In this document: positions 7,695 to 17,600 of the stretch, in pieces
How positions within the stretch are numbered: position 1 is the first letter of the stretch
Layout: the number at the start of each line of letters is the position of its first letter
Assembly: GCA_006844765.1 (NCBI GenBank)
Contig: SPJV01000215.1
Location: 6,429 to 70,428, forward strand
Origin: Alphaproteobacteria bacterium
GTDB taxonomy: Bacteria; Pseudomonadota; Alphaproteobacteria; UBA8366; Aestuariispiraceae
DNA length: 64,000 nt
Reading direction: 5' to 3'
Notes under the pieces: generated by a model
Databases searched by the model: none
What the model saw: only the letters and a program-made list of their open reading frames with translations
What the model was told of the DNA's origin: nothing
Program-made: the position numbers and the translations under genes

Positions 7695-10493
7695 CTAAAA
7701 CCGTGCCGCAATCTGGCCCGCCAGGGATTCTGTTGGCGGGGCGAATTTGGTTAGATTGATGCCTTTGACGGCGGTTTTGTATTCTTCCAGCGTCGGGGTC
7801 CGGCCAAGGATGGTGGAAAGGACAACGACCGGTGTCGAGGCCAGCAGAGACTCGCCCTTCTTGTCGTCGGAATCTTCAACCACCCGGCCTTCGAACAGGC
7901 GGGTTGAGGTCGCCATCACCGTGTCACCCTTAGCCGCTTTCTCTTGGTTGCCCATGCAGAGGTTACAGCCCGGGCGTTCCAGGTAGAGCGTGTCTTCATA
8001 TTCGGTCCGCGCCGTCTGTTTCGGTGAGACATCATCGAATTCGAAGCCGGCATATTTCCGCAAGACATCCCAATCGCCTTCTTCCTTCAACTCATCAACG
8101 ATGTTGTAGGTCGGGGCGGCGATAACCAATGGCGCGTTGAACTTCACCTCGCCATAGGTCTCTTCCAGATTGCGCAGCATCCGGGCAACGATCTTGATAT
8201 CGCCCTTATGCACCATGCAGGACCCGACGAAGCCGAGATCCACTTTTTTCTCCGCCTCGTAATAGGAGATCGGGCGGATCGTATCATGGGTGTAGCGCTT
8301 GGAGATATCGATATTGTTGACGTCCGGATCGGCGATCATCGGCTCGTTGATGGCGTCCAGATCGACGACAACCTCCGCGAAGTACTTCGCATTGGCATCC
8401 GGCGACAGGGCCGGTTTCTCGCCGGACTGGATTTCGGCAATCCGCTGGTCCGCCTTGTCGATCAGGCCTTGCAGCACCTGCGCCGCATTATCCATGCCCT
8501 TATCGATCATGATTTGGATGCGGCCTTTTGCGATTTCCAGCGATTGGATCAAGGTGTCGTCATTAGAAACACAGATCGACGCCTTGGCTTTCATCTCCGC
8601 CGTCCAATCGGTGAAGGTGAAGGCCTGATCGGCCAGCAAGGTGCCGATATGCACTTCAATGATGCGGCCCTGGAAGACGTTGTCGTTAAACTGATCCAGC
8701 ATTTGCGCCTGGGTGGCATGGACGACGTCGCGGAAGTCCATATAGTCCGCCATCTGGCCCTTGAAGGTAACCTTTACCGATTCCGGGATCGGCATGGTCG
8801 CTTCCCCGGTCGCCAGCGCCAGGGCAACGGTACCGGAATCCGCCCCGAAGGCGACGCCTTTGGACATCCGCGTATGACTGTCGCCGCCGATGGTGACATC
8901 CCAGTCATCGACCGTAATATCATTCAGCACCTTGTGAATGACGTCGGTCATGGCGTGATATTCACCCTTCGGATCCCGCGCGGTGATCAGCCCGAACTTA
9001 TTCATAAAGGCCATCAGCTTCGGCGTATTCGCCTGCGCCTTTGAATCCCAGACAGAGGCCGTGTGGCAGCCCGACTGATAGGCCCCATCCAGTGTTGGGG
9101 AGATGACGGTGGCCGCCATCGCTTCCAGTTCCTGCGAGGTCATCAGGCCCGTTGTATCCTGGGAACCGACGATATTCACCCGCACCCGAACATCTGAGCC
9201 CGCATGCAGAACCGTCCCTTCGGGCACGCCCAGCGCATTGCGGTTGAAGATTTTCTCAACCGCCGTCAGGCCTTGGCCTTCATGACTGACGACCTTCGAC
9301 GCAGCAAAGGCGGATTTGAACTCAACGCCCAGGGTCTCCGCCGCGAAGGCTTGCAGGCGCTTGCCGAAGACGACGGCATAGGATCCGCCGGCCTTCATGA
9401 ACTCACGCTTCTGCGGGGTGAAGGACGCGCCGATATCCACCAGCTCCTCGTCGCCTGCTTCATTCTTCAGCGTCTTGTTTTTGGTGTCGATGGTAAACAC
9501 CGTGCCGGTCTCAACAGAATATTTCTGTTCCAGAACCGGGCTGTCGTCATTGTTCAGGATCGGATTGCCATCGGCATCGGTCTTCTTGACCCAGTTCTTC
9601 AGGTCGATCCCGATCCCGCCGGTCACGCCGACCGTGGTCAGGAAAATCGGCGAGATGCCGTTGGTGCCGGCCACGACCGGGGCGATATTGACGAAGGGCA
9701 CATAGGGGCTGGCCTTTTTGCCGGTCCATAGCGCGACATTGTTCACTCCCGACATGCGGGAGGATCCGACCCCCATCGTCCCCTTCTCGGCAATCAGCAT
9801 CACACGCTTGTCAGGATGTTGCAGCTTCAGCGCCTCAATCTCTTTCTGCGCGGCTTCAGAGATCAGGCACTTCCCATGCAATTCCCTATCGGAGCGGGAA
9901 TGGGCCTGATTGCCCGGCGACAGCAGATCGGTGGAGATATCCCCTTCCGCTGCGACATAGGTGACGACTTTAATCTCTTCTTCGATATCCGGCAGTTTGG
10001 TGAAGAACTCTGCATCCGCATAGCTCTCCAGGACATCCTTGGCGACGGCACTCCCGGCCTCAAAGGCGTCTTTCAGACGGGCCATATCCGCATCATAGAG
10101 GAAAACCTGGGTCTTCAGGACCTCTGCTGCGTCCTTGGCAATCCCGGCATCATCGCCGAGCGCCAGATCCAGCAGCACATCAACCGACGGTCCGCCCTTC
10201 ATATGGGATAGAAGCTCAAAGGCGAAGGATGGTGAAATCTCTTCAACGCTTGCCTGTCCCAGGATGATTTCCTTCAGGAACTTGGCTTTTTCTTCCGCCG
10301 CGGCGGTGGTGCCGGGCAGGGTGTTGTAGATGAAGTAATGCAGGGAATCTTTGCGATGCTCGGACGCGGTGTCCCGGATCTGCGCGACGATCTCTTTCAG
10401 AAGCGCGCTGTCTTCAATCGGCTTCGGGCTGAGCCCTTGCAGTTGCCGCGTTTCAATCTCGTCCAGGTATTTGCTGTAAGAGCCGGTAGCCAT
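7695..10493 (-). CDS. acnB: Aconitate hydratase B
   Basis: 932 aa, a full-length AcnB. An N-terminal HEAT-like helical domain (about 1-160) comes first, then the swivel domain 4 ('EKGTMGVGSSRMSGVN' around 240), then domains 1-3. The 4Fe-4S ligands are visible as Cys759 (VGSCMVHKGD) and Cys843/Cys846 (GCNLCMGNQ). The substrate loops 'GGDSHTRMS' and 'SGCHTASVW' are intact. It isomerises citrate to isocitrate in the TCA cycle, and AcnB is also the RNA-binding, iron-sensing aconitase in enterics. AcnB instead of AcnA is less usual in Alphaproteobacteria. AAGGGG precedes the ATG. The leader contains the interleaved complementary segments described at 10524-10569. Confidence 0.98.
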   Translation of the reverse strand: MATGSYSKYLDEIETRQLQGLSPKPIEDSALLKEIVAQIRDTASEHRKDSLHYFIYNTLPGTTAAAEEKAKFLKEIILGQASVEEISPSFAFELLSHMKGGPSVDVLLDLALGDDAGIAKDAAEVLKTQVFLYDADMARLKDAFEAGSAVAKDVLESYADAEFFTKLPDIEEEIKVVTYVAAEGDISTDLLSPGNQAHSRSDRELHGKCLISEAAQKEIEALKLQHPDKRVMLIAEKGTMGVGSSRMSGVNNVALWTGKKASPYVPFVNIAPVVAGTNGISPIFLTTVGVTGGIGIDLKNWVKKTDADGNPILNNDDSPVLEQKYSVETGTVFTIDTKNKTLKNEAGDEELVDIGASFTPQKREFMKAGGSYAVVFGKRLQAFAAETLGVEFKSAFAASKVVSHEGQGLTAVEKIFNRNALGVPEGTVLHAGSDVRVRVNIVGSQDTTGLMTSQELEAMAATVISPTLDGAYQSGCHTASVWDSKAQANTPKLMAFMNKFGLITARDPKGEYHAMTDVIHKVLNDITVDDWDVTIGGDSHTRMSKGVAFGADSGTVALALATGEATMPIPESVKVTFKGQMADYMDFRDVVHATQAQMLDQFNDNVFQGRIIEVHIGTLLADQAFTFTDWTAEMKAKASICVSNDDTLIQSLEIAKGRIQIMIDKGMDNAAQVLQGLIDKADQRIAEIQSGEKPALSPDANAKYFAEVVVDLDAINEPMIADPDVNNIDISKRYTHDTIRPISYYEAEKKVDLGFVGSCMVHKGDIKIVARMLRNLEETYGEVKFNAPLVIAAPTYNIVDELKEEGDWDVLRKYAGFEFDDVSPKQTARTEYEDTLYLERPGCNLCMGNQEKAAKGDTVMATSTRLFEGRVVEDSDDKKGESLLASTPVVVLSTILGRTPTLEEYKTAVKGINLTKFAPPTESLAGQIAARF

Positions 10494-10523
10494 CGAGTGT
10501 ATCCCCTTAATTTACGGCGTCAT

Positions 10524-10569
10524 AGCCCGACGGACCGGGGGGTACGGGCCCCCTCTTCGGGCTGGTCCG
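10524..10569 (-). promoter_or_regulatory. Structured acnB leader with interleaved pairings
   Basis: AGCCCGA (10524-10530) complements TCGGGCT (10557-10563), and CGGACC (10531-10536) complements GGTCCG (10564-10569). The pairs interleave, so the RNA can form either of two helices, or a pseudoknot, around an inner GGGGG/CCCCC hairpin (10538-10553). The block lies 31-76 nt upstream of the acnB start. The function is inferred from position only. Confidence 0.5.
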
Positions 10570-10669
10570 ATCATGTCATCCAATTGCCCGCCTTTTTACG
10601 CCTTTGTGCACCGCAATGAAAGAGGGGTGCGGGGATTTGTCTGGCCTGCAATGGATTGATCCCGGTTAG

Positions 10670-11248
10670 CTATTGAACTCTTCCAGTTTCGGAATTGCAT
10701 TCCATTGGTTTCGGGCCGACTTCGGTTACGACAAATGTCCTTAAAGAGAGTTCATCGTTAACGAGCAAGAATCCTCGCAGGTAATTTCCCCGCGGATTGG
10801 GCTGAATGCTTTCAAAAACTCGGATAAAATATTCCGGCTTTGGCCCGCAATAATCGGCTAAACGATAACTTTGGCTTTCCTCTGATTCTGTTATCCAACG
10901 TTCAAAATCACGAATTAAGGCAACTGAGAACCCCTCAAGAATACCTGTGGGGCTCGGTTCTAGGTCTGCGCGACAACCCAACAAGACTGGATCGGCTTGC
11001 CCATTCTTCGGTTCGAGAAGTTTGAATCCGTACGAACCTTCGATCCACCGTCTGCCTGTCCACAACGGATTTTCGGTTGGCAAGGTCGAAGGCTTGAGTG
11101 TCTCCAAACCTTCGTAGTTCAACGATTGACCGGATTCGATTCTGTTTAAACACCTTTCGAAAATAAGCGAGGATGCCACAATGTTTGGATCAGGGGCGCA
11201 CCATTGCATCCCTGCTAATATGCACAATCTTCCAAATAACTCGAACAC
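10670..11248 (-). CDS. Hypothetical protein with N-terminal hydrophobic segment
   Basis: 192 aa from GTG 11248, which has GGAGG 4-5 nt upstream; a TTG eight codons earlier is the alternative. The first ~18 residues are hydrophobic (LFGRLCILAGM) and may be a signal sequence. Several spaced cysteines remain in the body (FERC, LLGC, DYCGP, MEC), which would suit a disulfide-bonded exported protein. I do not recognise the family. Base composition is clearly more A+T-rich than acnB and the GNAT gene on either side, which may mean later acquisition. It ends 176 bp before acnB and starts 25 bp after the GNAT gene on the same strand. Confidence 0.6.
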   Translation of the reverse strand: MFELFGRLCILAGMQWCAPDPNIVASSLIFERCLNRIESGQSLNYEGLETLKPSTLPTENPLWTGRRWIEGSYGFKLLEPKNGQADPVLLGCRADLEPSPTGILEGFSVALIRDFERWITESEESQSYRLADYCGPKPEYFIRVFESIQPNPRGNYLRGFLLVNDELSLRTFVVTEVGPKPMECNSETGRVQ

Positions 11249-11272
11249 GCGACCTCCAAGACGAGAGTACAA

Positions 11273-11791
11273 CTATATACTACTGCGCTCCACCGCAAAC
11301 ACCCAATCCCCCGGTTTTATACCCTTGGCTTGGGTGGTGCCCGTTCTGGTCATGCCGAGCTTCTTTAGAGCGGTAGCGGAGCGGGTGTTGCTGGGGTCAA
11401 CTATGGCCAGGATGCGGGTGGTGTTGGTGGTGGCGAAGGCGTGGGTGATCAGGGCCTTTGCAGCTTCGGGCGCGTAGCCCTTGCCCCAGTGTTCCGGCAG
11501 GAAGAAATAGCCGAGCTCGACCTCGTCTTCCGCCATGGCGGGGTCCTCCCGGAACAGGCTGACATAACCTAGTAGGGCAGGATCATCACTGGTCTGAACA
11601 GCCCAGGTGCCAAGCGCCGGACCTGGATCGGCCATTGCCTCTGACAGCCGGGCGCGGGCATAGGCTGCGTCGCCATGCCCATCGGTGTTGTAGCGCATGA
11701 CAATCGGATCGGTGACGAGGGCCAGGAGCCGATCGTAATCCGCCTCAACAAACCGGCGAATGATCAGGCGCTCTGTCGTCGTGATAATCAT
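11273..11791 (-). CDS. GNAT family N-acetyltransferase (RimJ/RimL type)
   Basis: 172 aa from ATG 11791; the open frame to 11827 would overlap the upstream gene. It is a RimJ-like fold: N-terminal 'TERLIIRRFVEADYDRL', then 'ELGYFFLPEHWGKGYAPEAAKALITHAF', which holds the acetyl-CoA-binding Q/R-x-x-G-x-G/A loop in the variant form G-K-G-Y-A, and then 'ILAIVDPSNTRSATALKKLGM'. It probably acetylates an amine on a protein N-terminus or small molecule; the substrate cannot be told. It follows the EamA gene by 10 bp, so the two are likely one transcript. Confidence 0.86.
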   Translation of the reverse strand: MIITTTERLIIRRFVEADYDRLLALVTDPIVMRYNTDGHGDAAYARARLSEAMADPGPALGTWAVQTSDDPALLGYVSLFREDPAMAEDEVELGYFFLPEHWGKGYAPEAAKALITHAFATTNTTRILAIVDPSNTRSATALKKLGMTRTGTTQAKGIKPGDWVFAVERSSI

Positions 11792-11801
11792 GGCTGCCGG
11801 T

Positions 11802-12701
11802 TTACACCACCAGAAGGATAATCCCAACGCAGATCAGCACGACGCCCACGACTTCCGACGGCTTGGACTTCTCCCGGAAATAGAACCAGGAGACGGCGAA
11901 GGTGAAAACCAACTCAATCTGGCCCAACGCACGCACATAGGCTGCGTTCTGAATGGTCATGGCGGTGAACCAGCCGATGGAAGCAAGCGCCCCGCTCGCC
12001 CCCGCTAAAAGGGCGACCCGCCAGGCCTTGATCGTCGCGGTGACCTGCCCCGGTTCCCGCCAGGCAAGCCAGACACCCATGGCCAGCGTCTGATAGGTCA
12101 GGACCGTGACCAGTGTCGTTGCCGCTTGCCCCAGAAAGCCGGTCCCACCCAGCGACAGCGCCGCACCGCGATAGGAGACGGCGGCAATCCCGAAACAGGC
12201 GCCGGATGCGATCCCCATCAGCGCCGGGCGGCTCGCCAGATCTCGTGCCAGCCCCGATAGCGATGCCCCGGCCCGGGAGAGGGAGATCGCCACGACACCG
12301 GTCAGACTAACCAGGATGCCGACCAGCGCCTGTCCATGAATGACTTCGCCCAACACAATGATGCCGAACAGGGCGGTCTGCACGGTCTCTGTCTTTGAAT
12401 AGGCCGTGCCGACCGCGAAATTCCGATGCTTGAACAACCCGACCAGCAAGGCGGTCCCGACGATCTGCGCGGTCCCACCAATGACGCAATAAACGAAGAA
12501 AAGGGTGTTCAGCCGGGGTGGCTCATCGCTGCTGGTCGACAGGATAAGGCCGGCATAGACCGCCGCGACCGGCAGCCCGAACACAAAGCGCGAAAAACTC
12601 GCCCCGCCCGTCGACAGCGACCCGGTCAGCTTCTTCTGCAGCGCCGAGCGCAGATTCTGCATGAAGGCCGCGAAGACGGTGATGGGAATCCAAATATCCA
12701 T
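11802..12701 (-). CDS. EamA/DMT-family inner-membrane transporter
   Basis: 299 aa from ATG 12701 (a GTG at 12737 is in frame but adds a polar stretch). About ten hydrophobic helices form two EamA halves; the N-terminal half contains 'VIGGTAQIVGTALLVGLF' and 'KTETVQTALFGIIVLGEVI', and the second ends 'FTFAVSWFYFREKSKPSEVVGVVLICVG'. The R/F-x-x-E-K-P pattern is typical of drug/metabolite exporters. The substrate is unknown. It is followed within 10 bp by the GNAT gene, a pairing that would suit modification and export of an amine, but this is inference. Confidence 0.88.
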   Translation of the reverse strand: MDIWIPITVFAAFMQNLRSALQKKLTGSLSTGGASFSRFVFGLPVAAVYAGLILSTSSDEPPRLNTLFFVYCVIGGTAQIVGTALLVGLFKHRNFAVGTAYSKTETVQTALFGIIVLGEVIHGQALVGILVSLTGVVAISLSRAGASLSGLARDLASRPALMGIASGACFGIAAVSYRGAALSLGGTGFLGQAATTLVTVLTYQTLAMGVWLAWREPGQVTATIKAWRVALLAGASGALASIGWFTAMTIQNAAYVRALGQIELVFTFAVSWFYFREKSKPSEVVGVVLICVGIILLVV

Positions 12702-12813
12702 GGGTGTTTTCAGTATATAATTGAAGTAAGAGGACACCCAGTTAATCAGGCAGCGAGAGAACTCTCCAGTGCCGAGAGATGCTCAGGACTTGTGAAGGCG
12801 CGGATAAGGCCCG

Positions 12814-12845
12814 TCTCGGCCCCTGCTTTTGCGGGGGCACCGAGA
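12814..12845. repeat. Palindromic repeat, copy 2
   Basis: TCTCGG (12814-12819) pairs with CCGAGA (12840-12845), with inner CCCCTGC/GCGGGGG (one wobble) and a TTTT loop. The core 'CTCGGTGCCCCC...GGGGC' on the minus strand resembles the palindrome at 7594-7628. It sits 33 bp beyond the mttB-like stop. Confidence 0.5.
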
Positions 12846-12877
12846 ACACCGGCGTTCATGATCGGATGGGAGTCCTT

Positions 12878-14452
12878 CTATTCCTCCGGCGCGCCGCCTT
12901 CTTCCTTCCGACGGGCGACGAAGGCGTCGAGTTCTTCGGCGATGGCGGGGTCCAGGGCTGGCGCTTCATATTCGGCGAGCAGATCGTGATAAATCTGATT
13001 AGCCCGCTTTGTTGCGTCGATGGAGCCGCTTTCCTCCCAAGTTTCGAAATTCCGCCAGTCGGACAGCATCGGCGCATAGAACGCATCTTCGTAGCGGGCC
13101 AGCGTGTGCGGCGTGCCGAAGAAGTGCCCGCCGGGGCCGACATCCTTCATGGCATCGATGGCAAGGGTCTCGTCCGTGACCTCAATGGGTTTCAGGAACT
13201 CGGCCATCATCTGCAGGATTTCCGCATCCATCACCACTTTCTCAAAGGACGCGCAAAGCCCACCTTCGATCCAGCCGGCGCCATGCATCACCATATTGGC
13301 ACCCCCCAGTACCGCTCCCCAGATTGCCATCTCGCTTTCATAAGCCGCCTGGGCATCGGGCGCGTTGGAGGCATTCACATTGCTGGAGCGATAAGGGAAT
13401 CCATAACGCCGGGCCAGCTGCCCGCCGATGATGGCGGCGCGGGTATATTCCGGCGTTCCGAAGGCCGGTGCGCCCGACTTCATATCAACATTGGAGGTAA
13501 AGCCGCCATACATCGCCGGCGCACCCGGATTGACCATTTGGGAGAACGCGATCCCCGCCAGCGCTTCGGCGTTCTGCTGTGCCAGCGCGCCCGCGATGGT
13601 GACCGGCGCCATGGCCCCGGACAGCGTGAAGGGGGTCAGCACAAAGGGTTGGCCTCGCCGCGCCATCTCCATAATCCCGTTCAGCATCGGAATATCGAGC
13701 TTCAGTGGTGAGTTCGAATTGATGATGGTGAAAAGGCTCGGCTCCCGATCCATCTGTTCTTGCGAGACACCCCGGCCGATCCGCGCGATTTCGATGCCAT
13801 CGGTAATCCGCTCCCGCCCCAGCGAATAGGCATGAAAAACCTTGTCGGTGAGTTTCACCATGGAGGCCAGCGCATCCAGATGCCGGACACGCGGCGGGAT
13901 ATCGATGGGCTCCACCGGATAGCCGCCCTGCAGATGCACGATATTGAGTTGTTGGGAAATCTTCAGGAAGTTTTCGTAATCCTCAAAGTTACCCCGGCGC
14001 CGACCACGATCCAGATCCGAGCAATTGGGTGCACTGGCCACCGCGCAGAAATTGATATGTCCGCCACCCATGGTCAGATTATGAGCCGGATTGCGGGCGT
14101 GAAGCGTGAAGGACTTCGGGACACTGGCGATCTTCTCCATCACCAGGTCGCGATCCATGCGGACCCGTTCCCCATTGCCTTCCGGAGCGACATCGGCGCC
14201 GGCCTTGCGCAGGACGTCACGGGCTTCCGGGTTCAGAAAGTCAATGCCGATCTCTTCCAACACAGTCAGCGAGGCTTCGTGGATCTTCTCAATCGCTTCG
14301 TCGGAAAGGACTCGCATCGGGCCATAGGGGTTTTCCACCGCGCGCCATTCAAGCTGGTTAATTTTCTTTGTCGCCAGCTCAATCGCATCACCCGCATCGG
14401 CGTTTCCACCACGCCGCCGGCCTGAACCCCGTCTTCCCGTCCGTTCCCGCAT
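12878..14452 (-). CDS. MttB-family (trimethylamine methyltransferase-like) protein, non-pyrrolysine
   Basis: 524 aa. After a basic N-terminal tail (RERTGRRGSGRRRGG) comes a TIM-barrel MttB domain with 'VLEEIGIDFLNPEAR', 'HARNPAHNLTMGGGHINFC' and 'GAGWIEGGLCASFEKVVMDAEIL'. No in-frame amber codon is read through, so this is the COG5598 type without pyrrolysine; characterised members demethylate quaternary amines such as glycine betaine and proline betaine by passing a methyl group to a corrinoid protein. No corrinoid-binding or RamA-like protein is encoded in the window. GAGGAG precedes the ATG. It is divergent from the fused hydantoinase gene across 209 bp, and the two probably share a regulator and a pathway. 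Confidence 0.9.
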   Translation of the reverse strand: MRERTGRRGSGRRRGGNADAGDAIELATKKINQLEWRAVENPYGPMRVLSDEAIEKIHEASLTVLEEIGIDFLNPEARDVLRKAGADVAPEGNGERVRMDRDLVMEKIASVPKSFTLHARNPAHNLTMGGGHINFCAVASAPNCSDLDRGRRRGNFEDYENFLKISQQLNIVHLQGGYPVEPIDIPPRVRHLDALASMVKLTDKVFHAYSLGRERITDGIEIARIGRGVSQEQMDREPSLFTIINSNSPLKLDIPMLNGIMEMARRGQPFVLTPFTLSGAMAPVTIAGALAQQNAEALAGIAFSQMVNPGAPAMYGGFTSNVDMKSGAPAFGTPEYTRAAIIGGQLARRYGFPYRSSNVNASNAPDAQAAYESEMAIWGAVLGGANMVMHGAGWIEGGLCASFEKVVMDAEILQMMAEFLKPIEVTDETLAIDAMKDVGPGGHFFGTPHTLARYEDAFYAPMLSDWRNFETWEESGSIDATKRANQIYHDLLAEYEAPALDPAIAEELDAFVARRKEEGGAPEE

Positions 14453-14524
14453 CGTCTGTCTCCTCTACAGCCAGCCTTGCCGAAGAGACACACCTTCGAC
14501 GTTGCCGGAATTCCGCATTAGCTC

Positions 14525-14540
14525 CATACACACCTGTATG
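14525..14540. promoter_or_regulatory. Palindromic operator candidate in divergent promoter
   Basis: CATACA-CACC-TGTATG is a perfect inverted repeat (6-bp arms, 4-bp spacer) in the middle of the mttB/hyu intergenic region. Its size and TGTAT half-site would suit a GntR-type dimer. No cognate regulator gene is adjacent. Confidence 0.5.
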
Positions 14541-14661
14541 CAAACCAAAAAAGCCTTGTTCCGCTGAGGAAAACAAATCCGCCGTCACAAAAGTATCTTT
14601 TGCCTTTCGAAGGGCTTATCGTCGCCGGATCAACAGGCTCCCAAGACAGAGGTGCGAGAGA

Positions 14662-17600
14662 ATGGCGATTAAACTGGCGGTCGATATCGGCGGTACTTTT
14701 ACCGATGCCGTGATTGAAAAGGACGGGCAATATTTTGGGCTGAAGGAACTGACGACCCATGGCGCCCCGGCCGACGGTTTCCTGAAAGCCACCCGCCGCA
14801 TTCTGGCGGAGACGAATACGCGCCCGGAGGACGTGTCGTTGATCGTGCATGGCACGACGCTGGCCACCAACGCCTTGATAGAGCGGCGCGGGGCCAAGAC
14901 GGCGTTAATCGTGACTGAAGGCCATCGTGATTCCCTGAAAATCGCCTATGAAAATCGCTTCGATCAGTATGATATCCAAGCGGACCGCCTGCCCCCGCTT
15001 GTCCCGCGCGCCTTGCGGCTGCCGGTGACCGAACGGGTCAATTTCAAAGGCGAGGTCATCACGCCGCTGGAGGAGGGCAGTATCCTAGCCGCCGCCGAGA
15101 TCCTGGCAGCAGAAGGTGTCGAAAGCGTCGCGGTTGGGCTGTTGCATGCCTATGCCAATCCGGATCATGAGCGCCGAATCCGCGATGTTCTGCGCGAACG
15201 GCTACCCGATATCTCGATCTCGCTCGCCAGTGATGTCTGCCCGGAAATCCGGGAATATGAACGGCAGTCGACGACCGTGGCCAATGCCTATATCCGCCCG
15301 CTTATGGCCCAATATCTCCATGACCTGGAAGACCGGTTGGCGACGGAAGGCTTCGGCTGTCCCTGTCTGTTGATGACCTCCGGCGGGAACCTAGTCACGA
15401 TCCGGACGGCGGCTGAACATCCGATCCGCCTGGTTGAAAGCGGCCCGGCCGGCGGGACGATCCTGGCTGCCGACATCGCCCGCCGGCATGGGGAAGACAG
15501 TGTTCTATCCTTCGACATGGGCGGGACGACGGCCAAAATCTGCCTGATCGACAAGGGAGAACCCTTGTTGAGCCGCAGTTTTGAAGTCGACCGCGCCCAT
15601 CGCTTCATGCGCGGATCGGGCATGCCGGTAAAAATCCCGGTGATTGAGATGGTGGAGATCGGGGCCGGCGGGGGCTCCATTGCTTCCGTTGATGCGTTGA
15701 ACCGCATTCAGGTCGGCCCCAAAAGCGCCGGTTCGGAACCCGGCCCCGTCTGCTATGAACGCGGCGGTGAGGCACCGACGATCACCGATGCCAATCTGAC
15801 CATGGGGCGTCTTGCGGCGGAAGGCTTTGCCGGCGGCACCATGACCCTGGATGCCGCAGGTGCCGCGACGGCGATTGACCGGCAGGTCGGTGACCCACTG
15901 TCCCTCGATACCCTGGATGCGGCGATTGGGATCATCGAAATCGTGGACGAGAATATGGCCTCCGCCGCCCGGGTGCATGCGGTGGAACGCGGCTTGGAAC
16001 TGGAAGGGCGCGCGATGATCGCCTTTGGCGGCGCTGCCCCCCTGCATGCGGTTCGGCTGGCCGAAAAACTTGGCATTGATCGGGTGATCATCCCAGGAAA
16101 TGCAGGGGTTGGCTCGGCGGTCGGTTTCCTGATTGCGCCCGTTGCCTATGAGGTGGTTCGAAGCCGCTACCAACATCTCGACGCGCTGGAGCCGGCAATC
16201 CTGGACGGGCTTTTCCAGGATATGGCGGAAGAAGCCTCTGCTGTTGTGCGGTTGGGCGCGCCGGACGCAGATTTGGTTGAAAAGCGCCACGCCTATGCGC
16301 GCTATGTCGGTCAGGGGCATGAGATCAAGGTGGAACTCCCGGGCGGTACATTGGACGCCTCGCTGCAATCCCATATCGCCCAGCGCTTTGAAGAGGAATA
16401 TGCCCGGCAATATGGCCGCATCGTGCCCGGATTGGCGATTGAAGTGCTGACCTGGTCCCTGACCGTCGAAGCCCCGACGAACACGGTTGTTTCCAAAACC
16501 GACAAAATATCCGGCAATCTTCCCGAATTAGGTGATGAAGATAGGACAATCAGTTTTCCGGGCGCGGCGATGCGCAGCGAGGCGGCCATCGTGGCACGGG
16601 AGATACTAAGCGCGGGGGGTGTTCTCCCCGGACCGGCGGCGATCACAGAGGCTCAGACCACCACGATTCTGCCGCCGGGCTATGTCGCACAGATGACCGA
16701 CAATGGGGATCTGATCCTCTCCCGGTTAAATGAAAGTCAGCGCAAGGAAGCCGGCGGGGCGCAGGGGCTGCGGGAGCAGGTGATCTGGAACCGCATGATC
16801 CAGGCCGTGGAAGAACAGGCCCAGGCTTTGATCCGCACCGCCTTTTCAACCTCTGTCCGGGAAGCCGGTGATCTGTCCGCCGGTGTATTCGATGCCAAGG
16901 GGCGGATGCTGACCCAGGCCGTCACCGGCACGCCGGGCCATGTGAATGCCATGGCCGCGTCGGTTCAGCACTTCATGGCGGCCTTTCCGTTAGAGACGAT
17001 GGTAGAGGGTGATGTCTATTTCACCAATGATCCTTGGGAGGGCACCGGGCATCTGTTCGATTTCACCGTGGTGACACCCGTCTTCCAACAAGGCACCGCT
17101 GTCGGCACCATTGCCTCTACCATCCATGTGGTTGATATCGGCGGGCGTGGCTTCGGCCCGGATGCGGGAGAGGTCTATGAGGAAGGGCTCTGCATCCCGA
17201 AAATGCCGCTCTTCAAGGCGGGTGAGCCGAATGACATCGCATTGGATATCATCCGCGCCAATGTGCGCGAACCTGTGCAGGTGATCGGTGATCTTTATGC
17301 GCTTGCGGCCTCCAACGATGTTGGGGCCTCTCGACTTCTGGAGACCATGGGGGAGTTCGGGCTGAACTCTCTCGATGGGATTGGGGAGCATATTATCGAG
17401 ACCTCCCGCGCCGCCATGGCTGCGGAGATTGCCAAGCTGCCCAACGGGGTGTTTAAGAATGAGATGTGGGTGGACGGCTATGACAGTCCGATCCTCCTCA
17501 AAGCCCGGCTGACGATTGGGGATGATGCCATCGATGTGGATTGGGCGGGAACATCGCCGCAATCCGCCTTTGGGATCAATGTGCCGCTGACCTATTGCCA

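Noticed and set aside
8208..9044. 278-codon open frame antisense to acnB
   Set aside because: Its composition is that of a complement of AcnB codons; no RBS, no domain.
15505..16410. 301-codon minus-strand open frame inside the hydantoinase gene
   Set aside because: Antisense shadow with no known domain.
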